From Spirochaetia bacterium (GTDB lineage Bacteria; Spirochaetota; Spirochaetia; CADAEX01), in the NCBI GenBank assembly GCA_017649605.1, contig JAGCGL010000012.1:1-32469 (forward strand): a DNA stretch of 32,469 nt, read 5' to 3'. Made by a program: the position numbers and the translations under genes. Positions 8,195-16,144 of the stretch are shown here, one piece after another. How positions within the stretch are numbered: position 1 is the stretch's first letter; each line of letters starts with the position of its first letter. The notes under the pieces were generated by a model. It searched no databases. It saw nothing but the letters and a program-made list of their open reading frames with translations, and had not been told where the DNA came from.

Positions 8195-11100
8195 CACATT
8201 GAATACCTGTCTTCCTTGTTCTTCTTGACCTGTGTCTTGAGCTCCGGTATCGGGTTCCACTGCACCAGGATGCAGAACTCAGACTTCCAGTCCCAGTTAG
8301 GCCGCTGTCCCGAAGAATCCAGCTCCGGATAACCTTTGTAGGTATAGGAAAGGTCCCAGTCCCCAAGGTGATGCACCAGCTTGGTCTCCAGGCTCTTAAG
8401 CTTGAATCCGGACTCGTAGCGTTTGTCCCTGTCCCAGAATGTGAAGGATTTCCACAGGTCTGTGAATGGATTTATATATTCCTCACCCACTGTGCTGGCC
8501 TTGGACTTGGAATATCGGTATGTGTTGTTGTTCTCCGAAGTGGTCTTGAAAGAGATGTCAAACAGCCTGTAGACATTGGCATGGAAGCCGAAGCTTGCTG
8601 TCAGGGCATTGTCGGTGAACTTCTGGAGATCCATGTTGTATCCGATGTTGATATCGGTCTTATACCTTATTCTGTTGCGCCAGAAAGGCTTTCCGTACCT
8701 TGAGAAGTTGAAGGTGGCCACAAACTTGGACGGCACAAACTCCTCGTCATCCTCCTGCACCCAGCCTACTCCATCCTCGTACTCGTACGGGCGCATCCAC
8801 TCTGCCTTGTACATCAGGTTCAGATACCACAGGTTGAGTGTCGAAACAGCCTCCTGGTGGTGCCCCTCATAAATGTTGTACATATAGCTCTGCTTGAAAT
8901 AGACATCATCATCAAAGAAGCTTATCTTTCCCTCCAGCTCGTAATCCTGGGCATAGTTGTGCTGCAGGTTCTGCCTGTAGATTCCCTGGAGATAGCTGCG
9001 TCCATACTCAAGGCGCTCGGTGAACCTGAGCGGATCGTAGAAGATATAGCCGTCATCATCCTCCTTCATCCTGAAGAACATAGATGAAGCAAGAGGACCG
9101 GTGCGGAGGATATCCTCGTTCTCGAACTCCCTGTTCAGAGGCTCCATAACAGTCTTGAAGCGGGCTGTCTGGAACTGCCGCCAGTCGGAAAGGTAGCTGA
9201 GCATAAGCTCGGTCTCGTGCTTCTTGAAGTATTCCTTGTCCCATTCAAAAGTGTCATCAACATAGACAGGGTCGTCTTTCTCGTCGATATAATCAAAGCT
9301 CTTCCTGTACAGGATAATGTCTGCGGTGTAGGAAAGATAGCTTTCGGAGATACGGTCGAACATGAAGAGCGGCATAGTCTTAAGGGTCAGGTCATTCTCT
9401 ATCTGATAGTTGGAGGACATATAATCCTGAAGCCTAAGGTTATCCCACTCGTCATCGGTAAGGGTCTCGTCCCGGTCGGCATGCTTACGGTACTCGCCGC
9501 TGAAAACCAGGTCCTCGTCAACAGTGAACAGAGTGTTCAGCACCCCTGCCCTGTACATGAGCTTTCCCTCGCCGTAGGTACGCATGATAGAATAGGTGCG
9601 GTCAAAGTCCACATCGCTGGGCACCAGCACATCGGCATCCTTGAGACGGTTATCTATGATGAAGTTAGGAGTTATCAAATAACCAAGGTTGTGCTCGAAG
9701 AAGTTACGGTCCGAATAGAGGGTTATAGGGATGTCTTCCACATCATCAGGAGCCCTGAGTCCCCATATCTCCTCCTTCTCCTCTTTTTTCTCATCCTCAA
9801 AAGGAGAATGGACTGTGGCCTTGAGCTGCTCGGCCAGCTTTTTCCTTGCCTCTATCTCCTCCTCGGTCTCCTCCGACTCCTCTGCCTCCTTGGCTTCTCG
9901 GCGCTCCTCAAGTTCCTTCTGGCGGCGCTGCTCCCTTGACTCCCGTGCTGTGTCGCTGTTGAATGTGCGGTCAAAGATAGTGCCGTCTATCTTTACAGCC
10001 AGGTCTGGGAGAACATAGTTCTCAGGATAGTAGAAGGTGGCTTCCGGGAATGTGTAATCGGTTCTGTTACCCGGGTCTATATATCTGTCAGATGCAGGAT
10101 CAAGCCCATTGAAGCCGGTGAAATCCCGCTCCTTGTTCTTCCAGTTCATGTAGAAGTCCAGCTTGGTCACCTGAACATCAAAGTAGTTGCCGAATATCTT
10201 GAAGGTAGGGTCAAATTCGGTATGGAACAGCCAGTAGAGACGGTCTCTGACACCTGTGTATTCATCCTCCACATCCTCAAGATCATCCTCCATGCCCAGA
10301 ATCTTGCCCCAGTTCATGTTCTCGCTCCGGTTCTCGAAATCCCTGAGCAGGTATGGGTCTGAATAGATGTCAAAGGAGAGAGTGGACTTGAAGTATTTGA
10401 AATCAATTCCTGTGTTCAGCTCTGCTCCGTACCGGAACGGCAGTTCGGTGCTGCCGAAATAGCCTTTGTTCCAGTAGTCGTCCAGGCTCCGGTCGTCATA
10501 TTCATAGTATGGGGTGCTGTACCCCGAATAGTCGTATATATTACGGGTCTTGGCAAAGCCGAGGTAGAACTTGGTCTCGTTGATATGCTCGGTCTTGTTC
10601 AGGTCTCCCTCCAGGGCTCCATAGAGTCCCAGGTTGTAGTAGGCATCGGCCATAAGCTTTATGTAGGATTCGTCGTCCGGATTCTCCTTGAGGGTCTCGG
10701 TACGCCTTAAGTAAAGGCCGTTCAGCTCCTTCTCGTACAGCCGGTCCTCGGCATCGGAGGCAGCCAGGAAAGAGAGGTTCTCGCCGCTGGAGGAAGGCTC
10801 TCCCTTGATATATGTGGTGGTCTGGATAAAATGGCCTTTCACATCATGGTATCCTACAGAAGGACGGAATACAAAGCGGTCTCCGGGCTTGAAGAAGAAC
10901 GGGAAGTAGAACATAGGTATGTTGCCGACATAGAGGACAGCATTGCGCACTCCCCACTCTCCCGGAGCCAGGAGCCATATCTTCTTGGCCTTAAGCCTGT
11001 AGTAGGAGGTCTCGGGATCACCGTTGGAGGTGATAGTGGCATTCTCCATCACAGAGACATTCTTGCCCGATTTGAAGATCTTGTCGCCCGAATAGAAGAA

Positions 11101-11694
11101 CTTGGTGTCGTTCCCCTTCATATCGATTGTCTTCTCGGAGATTCCCTGGAAGAAGACGCCGCTCCAGTCGTCCAGGTCAAAGGAGAGCTTGTCGCCGAAG
11201 TATTTCTCGTCCTTATCCTTGACCTTGCGGGTGTAGATGACATTGCCCTCGGCAGTCATAAGCTGCTTCTTCTGGTTGTAGACCAGCTTGTCGGCCTGGA
11301 TCTGGTGCAGGATATTATCCTTTTCCTCGGTCACCTCCAGTGTCACGCCGCCGCTTATGGTGATATAGTTCTCGTCCGCCTGCTCCACATTGAAGTAGCG
11401 GGTCTTGTCCGAGCCCCTGATTATGAATGTGTCACCTTTCTTCTTGGCAGGGGGCTGGCTCTCAAGCTCAAAGTAGTCTAAAAGCCGTTTCCGCAGGGCA
11501 TCGCTTTCGCCATTCTCCGGCACTCCCACAGTCCGGCACCACTCCACCAGCTCGGTGTAGCTGGCTGTCTCTATGTCCCGCACCAGTGTGCGGTAGAACA
11601 GGGTATCCTTCTCATTCTGCTGCTCCGGATCCTGGGCTATAGCCGGGAACACAAAGAGGAGTAGCAAAGCTGTCAGGAGAAGGAGTTTTCTCAT
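8194..11694 (-). CDS. lptD: LptD/OstA-type outer membrane protein with N-terminal SAP-like segment
   Basis: 1166-aa outer-membrane protein. A signal peptide (1-20) is followed by an unusual SAP-like helix-loop-helix (about 44-75: SYTELVEWCRTVGVPENGES, then ALRKRLLDYF). Next is an LptA/OstA-like jelly-roll (about 100-185, with GGVTLEVTEEKDNILHQIQA and MTAEGNVIY), then a large Tyr/Trp/Asp-rich barrel. LptD homologs insert lipopolysaccharide or, in spirochaetes lacking LPS, possibly another lipid. A highly charged Glu/Lys/Arg stretch (about 580-640) interrupts the barrel. It is much longer than E. coli LptD (784 aa). Start ATG 11694 overlaps the uvrA stop by one base. I recall the uvrA-lptD order from T. 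pallidum TP0514-TP0515. Confidence 0.85.
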   Translation of the reverse strand: MRKLLLLTALLLLFVFPAIAQDPEQQNEKDTLFYRTLVRDIETASYTELVEWCRTVGVPENGESDALRKRLLDYFELESQPPAKKKGDTFIIRGSDKTRYFNVEQADENYITISGGVTLEVTEEKDNILHQIQADKLVYNQKKQLMTAEGNVIYTRKVKDKDEKYFGDKLSFDLDDWSGVFFQGISEKTIDMKGNDTKFFYSGDKIFKSGKNVSVMENATITSNGDPETSYYRLKAKKIWLLAPGEWGVRNAVLYVGNIPMFYFPFFFKPGDRFVFRPSVGYHDVKGHFIQTTTYIKGEPSSSGENLSFLAASDAEDRLYEKELNGLYLRRTETLKENPDDESYIKLMADAYYNLGLYGALEGDLNKTEHINETKFYLGFAKTRNIYDYSGYSTPYYEYDDRSLDDYWNKGYFGSTELPFRYGAELNTGIDFKYFKSTLSFDIYSDPYLLRDFENRSENMNWGKILGMEDDLEDVEDEYTGVRDRLYWLFHTEFDPTFKIFGNYFDVQVTKLDFYMNWKNKERDFTGFNGLDPASDRYIDPGNRTDYTFPEATFYYPENYVLPDLAVKIDGTIFDRTFNSDTARESREQRRQKELEERREAKEAEESEETEEEIEARKKLAEQLKATVHSPFEDEKKEEKEEIWGLRAPDDVEDIPITLYSDRNFFEHNLGYLITPNFIIDNRLKDADVLVPSDVDFDRTYSIMRTYGEGKLMYRAGVLNTLFTVDEDLVFSGEYRKHADRDETLTDDEWDNLRLQDYMSSNYQIENDLTLKTMPLFMFDRISESYLSYTADIILYRKSFDYIDEKDDPVYVDDTFEWDKEYFKKHETELMLSYLSDWRQFQTARFKTVMEPLNREFENEDILRTGPLASSMFFRMKEDDDGYIFYDPLRFTERLEYGRSYLQGIYRQNLQHNYAQDYELEGKISFFDDDVYFKQSYMYNIYEGHHQEAVSTLNLWYLNLMYKAEWMRPYEYEDGVGWVQEDDEEFVPSKFVATFNFSRYGKPFWRNRIRYKTDINIGYNMDLQKFTDNALTASFGFHANVYRLFDISFKTTSENNNTYRYSKSKASTVGEEYINPFTDLWKSFTFWDRDKRYESGFKLKSLETKLVHHLGDWDLSYTYKGYPELDSSGQRPNWDWKSEFCILVQWNPIPELKTQVKKNKEDRYSM

Positions 11695-14519
11695 CAGAGG
11701 CGGAACATCTCCTTCAGAAACCGGCCTGTGTAGGACGATTTGCAGGATGCAATCTCAGAAGGAGTGCCTGTGGCCACCACTGTGCCGCCTCCTGTGCCTC
11801 CCTCAGGTCCCAGATCTATGATGTAGTCAGCCATCTTGATGACATCCATGTTGTGCTCAATTATCACCACAGAGTTGCCCTTGGCAACAATCTTCTCTAT
11901 AACTTCCATGAGCTGCTTCACATCGGCAAAGTGCAGTCCCGTGGTAGGCTCATCCAGTATGTAGAGTGTCTTTCCGGTGCTCACCTTGGAAAGCTCGTAT
12001 GCCAGCTTGACCCGCTGGGCCTCGCCTCCTGACAGGGTAAGGGCCGACTGACCCAGCTTTATGTAGCCGAGGCCGACATCATTCAGAGCATTCAGCTTGC
12101 GGCTAATGAGAGGATTGTTCTTGAAGAAGGTGCAGGCCTCCTCCACTGTCATCTCAAGCACCTCGTAGATGTTCTTCCCTTTGTAGCGGATCTCCAGGGT
12201 GTCGCGGTTGAACCGCTTTCCGCCGCAGACATCACAGGTTATGTAGACATCGGGGAGGAAGTGCATCTCGATCTTGATGGTGCCGCCCCCCTCGCAGTTC
12301 TCGCACCGGCCGCCCTTGACGTTGAAGGAGAACCGGCCCGGGCTGTACCCTTTTGCCTTGGCCTCTGGCACTTCTGCGAACAGGCTCCGGAGGGCTCCGA
12401 AGACCTCAACATAGGTGGCGGGGTTGGAGCGCGGTGTCCGCCCGATTGCAGACTGGTCTATGTTTATGATCTTGTCTATGTATTCAAGGCCAGAGATGCT
12501 CTTGTAGGAGCCCTCCGGCTCGGAGGCGTGGTTGAGCCTGTTGTAGGCGGCCGGGAACAGGATGTCGTTGACAAGGCTTGATTTTCCACTTCCGGAGACG
12601 CCGGTGACAACCACCAGCTTGCCCAGGGGAATCTTCACATCTATGTTCTTGAGGTTGTGCTCCTTCGCCCCCTTGATGGTTATGCAATGGGGGTTTTCCA
12701 CCCTCTTCCGGTCGGCAACCTCAACCTTCTCCTGGCCATTCAGGAACCGTGCTGTGATGCTCTTCTTGTTCTTAAGAAGCTCCTTCACTGTTCCCTGGGC
12801 AACTATGCTGCCACCGTGGACACCTGCGCCAGGGCCCAGCTCCACCACATAGTCGGCGGCGCGGATAGTCTGCTCATCGTGCTCCACCACTATCAGGGTG
12901 TTGCCAATGTCGCGCAGGTGCTTGAGGGTGTCGATGAGTTTCTCGTTGTCCCTCTGGTGGAGCCCTATGGTAGGCTCGTCCAGGATGTAGAGGACACCCA
13001 CAAGGGAACTTCCTATCTGGGTGGCCAGCCTTATGCGCTGCGCCTCGCCGCCGGACAGCGTCGCCGCCTTGCGGTTCAAGGTAAGGTAGCCGAGGCCCAC
13101 AGAATCGAGGAACTGGAGCCTTGCCTTAATCTCCTTCATTATCTGGCCGGAGATCTGCTTCTCGGTCTCGGTAAGCTTAAGCTTTTCGAAGAAGGCTTTG
13201 AGCTCCTGCACAGAAGAGGATGTAAGCTGCTCTATATTTTTTCCGCCTATAGTTACAGCAAGGGCCTCGGGGCGGAGCCTTGCGCCGTGGCAGGCTGTGC
13301 ACTCCCGCTGGCTCATGAAGGATTCTATGTATTCCCGCATGCTGTCGGAGAATGATTCCCTGTGCCGCCGCTCCAGCTCCTTAAAGATACCGGGAAAAGG
13401 CTTGTTGTAGTCCGATGTATGGTCTCCGTTCCGGTTCACATAGGAGACATGGAGCACCTTGTCGGAGCCGTAGAGGAGAATCTGCATAACCTTCTTAGGC
13501 AGATCCTTAAGCGGTGTGTCCAGAGAGAAGTTATGCGCCTTTGCAAGCGCCTCGAACCAGCTTGAATACCAGGCCGACTTAGGGGTGAACGGCAATATGC
13601 CCCCCTGATTGTACGAGAGGCTCAAATCAGGCATTATAAGGTGCTCGTCATACTCCATGGTTATTCCAAGGCCGGCGCAGGACGGGCAGGCGCCGTATGG
13701 GTTGTTGAAGGAGAAGAGCCTAGGCTGGAGCTCCGGGATGCTGATGTTGCAGTCAGGGCATGAGTTCTTCTCCGAGAAGTAGTAGTCCTGGCTCTTGCCA
13801 TCATCCCCCACCACAGAGACAATCACACGGCCGCCGCTGGTGTGGACAGCTGTCTCCACCGCCTCGCTCAGGCGGCTCTTGTTCTCCTGGCTCTTCTTTA
13901 TACGGTCCACCACAATGTCGATGGAGTGCTTTTTCTTCTTGTCCAGAGTAATAGTCTCGGAGAGCTCCCTGATCTCGCCGTTCAGCCGGATACGGGCAAA
14001 GCCTGCCTTGGCCGCATCGGAGATAAGCTTCTCGTGCTCCCCCTTCTTGCCGTAGACCATGGGGGCCAGCACAGTCATCTTTGTACCATCTGGGAAGGCG
14101 TAGATGACATCAAGGATCTGGTCAACCGACTGCTCGTGTATCTCTCTGCCGCACTGCGGGCAGTGCACCACGCCGATCCGGGCAAAGAGAAGACGGAAGT
14201 AGTCGTAGATCTCGGTGACAGTTCCAACTGTGGAACGTGGGTTCCTGTGAGTGGTCTTCTGCTCTATGGAGATGGCAGGAGAAAGCCCCTCGATATAATC
14301 CAGGTCAGGCTTCTCCATCCTGCCCAGGAACATACGGGCGTAGGAAGAGAGCGATTCCACATAGCGCCGCTGCCCCTCTGCGAATATAGTGTCAAAGGCA
14401 AGGGAGGATTTGCCGGAGCCGCTCAAGCCGGATATGACTACAAGCTGGTCTCTAGGCAGTTCTACATCGATGTTCTTAAGGTTGTGCTCCCGCGCCCCTT
14501 TTATAATTATTTTATCCAT
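11694..14519 (-). CDS. uvrA: Excinuclease ABC subunit A
   Basis: DNA damage sensor of nucleotide excision repair, 941 aa, normal length. It has two ABC modules: Walker [10 protein letters not shown] (31-39) and GVSGSGKSS (near 640), signatures [10 protein letters not shown] and [10 protein letters not shown], and Walker [10 protein letters not shown] and ILDEPTTGL. Zinc-finger cysteines appear in CPDC...CPSC and CENCEGGG...CDVCGG, plus CPQC and CTAC. Start ATG 14519 has a GAGG ribosome site at about 14524. It is first in a five-gene operon followed by lptD with a one-base TGATG overlap. Its leader contains a repeated octamer, but I see no recognised LexA box. Confidence 0.97.
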   Translation of the reverse strand: MDKIIIKGAREHNLKNIDVELPRDQLVVISGLSGSGKSSLAFDTIFAEGQRRYVESLSSYARMFLGRMEKPDLDYIEGLSPAISIEQKTTHRNPRSTVGTVTEIYDYFRLLFARIGVVHCPQCGREIHEQSVDQILDVIYAFPDGTKMTVLAPMVYGKKGEHEKLISDAAKAGFARIRLNGEIRELSETITLDKKKKHSIDIVVDRIKKSQENKSRLSEAVETAVHTSGGRVIVSVVGDDGKSQDYYFSEKNSCPDCNISIPELQPRLFSFNNPYGACPSCAGLGITMEYDEHLIMPDLSLSYNQGGILPFTPKSAWYSSWFEALAKAHNFSLDTPLKDLPKKVMQILLYGSDKVLHVSYVNRNGDHTSDYNKPFPGIFKELERRHRESFSDSMREYIESFMSQRECTACHGARLRPEALAVTIGGKNIEQLTSSSVQELKAFFEKLKLTETEKQISGQIMKEIKARLQFLDSVGLGYLTLNRKAATLSGGEAQRIRLATQIGSSLVGVLYILDEPTIGLHQRDNEKLIDTLKHLRDIGNTLIVVEHDEQTIRAADYVVELGPGAGVHGGSIVAQGTVKELLKNKKSITARFLNGQEKVEVADRKRVENPHCITIKGAKEHNLKNIDVKIPLGKLVVVTGVSGSGKSSLVNDILFPAAYNRLNHASEPEGSYKSISGLEYIDKIINIDQSAIGRTPRSNPATYVEVFGALRSLFAEVPEAKAKGYSPGRFSFNVKGGRCENCEGGGTIKIEMHFLPDVYITCDVCGGKRFNRDTLEIRYKGKNIYEVLEMTVEEACTFFKNNPLISRKLNALNDVGLGYIKLGQSALTLSGGEAQRVKLAYELSKVSTGKTLYILDEPTTGLHFADVKQLMEVIEKIVAKGNSVVIIEHNMDVIKMADYIIDLGPEGGTGGGTVVATGTPSEIASCKSSYTGRFLKEMFRL

Positions 14520-14531
14520 AATACCTCAATA

Positions 14532-14559
14532 AGCATACTTATACATGATAGAGCATACT
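14532..14559 (+). repeat. Direct repeat of AGCATACT in the uvrA leader
   Basis: The octamer AGCATACT occurs at 14532-14539 and again at 14552-14559, 20 bp apart start to start (about two helical turns). It lies between the predicted uvrA promoter and its start codon. This could be a regulator site or chance in AT-rich DNA. Confidence 0.35.
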
Positions 14560-14579
14560 CTATTATTATTTAATATGCA

Positions 14580-14608
14580 ATAATAGGAGGCTCCTTCAGA
14601 ATTGACAA
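14580..14608 (-). promoter_or_regulatory. uvrA operon promoter
   Basis: Reading the minus strand: -35 TTGTCA (14608-14603), 17-bp spacer, -10 TATTAT (14585-14580). The predicted start is near 14573, leaving a leader of about 54 nt with a GAGG ribosome site. The -35 overlaps that of the divergent EamA gene. Confidence 0.6.
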
Positions 14609-14630
14609 TAGAAATTGTGAGTATTAAAAT
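14602..14630 (+). promoter_or_regulatory. Promoter of the EamA exporter gene
   Basis: Perfect -35 TTGACA (14602-14607), 17-bp spacer, -10 TAAAAT (14625-14630). Transcription is expected at about 14637, only about 3 nt before the ATG at 14640, and there is no Shine-Dalgarno between. This predicts a leaderless or nearly leaderless mRNA. ATG 14649 in the same frame would give a leader of about 12 nt, still without a ribosome site. Confidence 0.65.
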
Positions 14631-14639
14631 ATCCACAGA

Positions 14640-15488
14640 ATGAGCACAATGGTCTTTTTCCTAGTACTTCTAGCGGCTGTGACCCATGCCGGCTGGAACT
14701 TCTTCTCCAAGAAAATCTCCGGAAACCTGCCCACTTTCTGGCTTGGCTCCATGTGCATCGACCTCATTCTGCTCCCTTTCACCATAGTGATAATCGCAAG
14801 GAACGGCTTCAACTGGCAGGGGGCTGCTCCAATCCTGATATCCGCAGTATTCCACTGCTGCTACTACATAACGCTGTTCACCTCCTACAAGTTCGGCGAT
14901 ATATCTGCAGCCTACCCCATCTCCAGAGGCACAGGCGTCGCACTGACCGCCCTTATCGCTGTGTTTGCACTCCATGATTATGTCTCGGGTTTAGGCTGGG
15001 CAGGAATCATCCTTATCGTATCTGGAATCCTTACTGTAGGGCTTTCCAGCACCATGACCAAGGAGGATATCAAAAGCTGTCTGTACGCTTTCCTGACAGG
15101 TATCACCATTGCGGGCTATTCCCTTGCCGACTCAAGGAGCGCCGGGTTCAACCATCCTGTGGTAAGCCTGAATGTGATGAGCATAACATCTCTGCTTCTG
15201 GTATCTCCGATCGCATTCAGAAATGGATTCAGCAAGACTGTGAGGGAGAACCTGGACCACCTTCCATATGCCCCTATAATAGGGCTCGGCTCCATGGGTA
15301 CATATTTAATCATAATGTTCGCATTCAGCCTCTCAAACCATGCAAGCTACATTGTGGCGCTTAGGGAATGCTCTGTCATAATCGCCTCAATCCTGGGCTT
15401 TGTGGTGCTCAAGGAAAAGCCTACCCCACAGAAGATCATAGGCATTATCCTGATAACAATCGGACTTATCCTGATAAAGATGGGCTAA
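14640..15488 (+). CDS. EamA/DMT family membrane transporter
   Basis: 282-aa polytopic inner-membrane protein of the drug/metabolite transporter (EamA, RhaT/YdcZ-like) superfamily. About ten hydrophobic segments fall in two repeats. Supporting features are the HAGWNFFSK element in TM1, the AAYPISRGTG loop typical of EamA first halves, and the matching SYIVALRECSVIIASILGF segment followed by LKEKPTPQKIIGIILI in the second half. Substrate is unknown (metabolite efflux or uptake). The gene is divergent from uvrA with a shared -35 element and no visible ribosome site. The next gene starts 2 bp after its stop. Confidence 0.85.
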   Translation: MSTMVFFLVLLAAVTHAGWNFFSKKISGNLPTFWLGSMCIDLILLPFTIVIIARNGFNWQGAAPILISAVFHCCYYITLFTSYKFGDISAAYPISRGTGVALTALIAVFALHDYVSGLGWAGIILIVSGILTVGLSSTMTKEDIKSCLYAFLTGITIAGYSLADSRSAGFNHPVVSLNVMSITSLLLVSPIAFRNGFSKTVRENLDHLPYAPIIGLGSMGTYLIIMFAFSLSNHASYIVALRECSVIIASILGFVVLKEKPTPQKIIGIILITIGLILIKMG

Positions 15489-15490
15489 AG

Positions 15491-16144
15491 ATGTACAGAC
15501 ATACAAAATTCAGCTTTCTGCTGCTGACCCTTCTGCTGGGCATTTTGGCAGCCTCTCCTCTGACAGCGTCCGAGATTCCAACCCCTGTCACCACCTACAC
15601 AAGAGAAGAGGGATACAACACCCATGGCCAGATTCCAATCTCTGCATCCAAGGAAAAAATAGATGCTGTGCTGTGGAACTATGGAGATTATGAGAACTGG
15701 CTTCTAGACGGCCTTACCAGGGATGACCCCGAGGCAAAGAAACTCACCTGCACACTGAACCGCCTGAAATATCTTGAGGACCAGAACAGCTTCAGGGTCT
15801 ACTTCGCCCTCAACATATGGTTCCTGAAGAACAGGGACTACTCCATCGTCTTCACAGTAAATCCTCTGGATGACGGGACAGAGGGGATCAGGCTCGATGT
15901 GGTCCATGAAAGCAGGATAACAAAGATTATCGATACATTGAGCTACACCATATCAATAAAGCACGAGGACAATAAAGCCACAATCTACTATACAGGCCAG
16001 TGCAGGCTGCGGGGAATTGCGGCACGGTTCTTTACACTTGGGCTTTATAAGAAAAATATTGAGTGGTACATCCGCACCTTTGCGAAAAACTTAATGAATA
16101 AGCTTGAGTCTCAGGATCCTATCTTCTTCGCAAGCAGAGACTGA
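15491..16144 (+). CDS. Secreted SRPBCC/START-like hypothetical protein
   Basis: 217 aa. A signal peptide (about 1-27, hydrophobic core followed by ASPLTAS) indicates export to the periplasm. The mature part has the look of an SRPBCC/START lipid-binding fold: ISASKEKIDAVLWNYGDYENW near the start of the domain resembles the first strand-helix of that fold, several beta-strands follow, and a long C-terminal amphipathic helix ends at MNKLESQD. This fold assignment is by resemblance only; no catalytic motif is present. Start ATG 15491 was chosen because it gives a clean signal peptide 2 bp after the EamA stop. The 3' end overlaps recN on the other strand by 34 bp. Confidence 0.7.
   Translation: MYRHTKFSFLLLTLLLGILAASPLTASEIPTPVTTYTREEGYNTHGQIPISASKEKIDAVLWNYGDYENWLLDGLTRDDPEAKKLTCTLNRLKYLEDQNSFRVYFALNIWFLKNRDYSIVFTVNPLDDGTEGIRLDVVHESRITKIIDTLSYTISIKHEDNKATIYYTGQCRLRGIAARFFTLGLYKKNIEWYIRTFAKNLMNKLESQDPIFFASRD

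Noticed and set aside
7460-8260. Longer pgeF starting at 8260
   Set aside because: The first 22 codons overlap lptD, have no family resemblance, and the ATG at 8194 gives the one-base overlap used elsewhere in this operon.
13842-14573. 243-codon open frame opposite uvrA, and similar long frames at 9217-9939, 10831-11481, 12657-13355, 16594-17178 and 17090-17803
   Set aside because: All lie opposite well-supported genes (uvrA, lptD, recN) and have low-complexity Ser/Leu/Val-rich translations without recognisable motifs.
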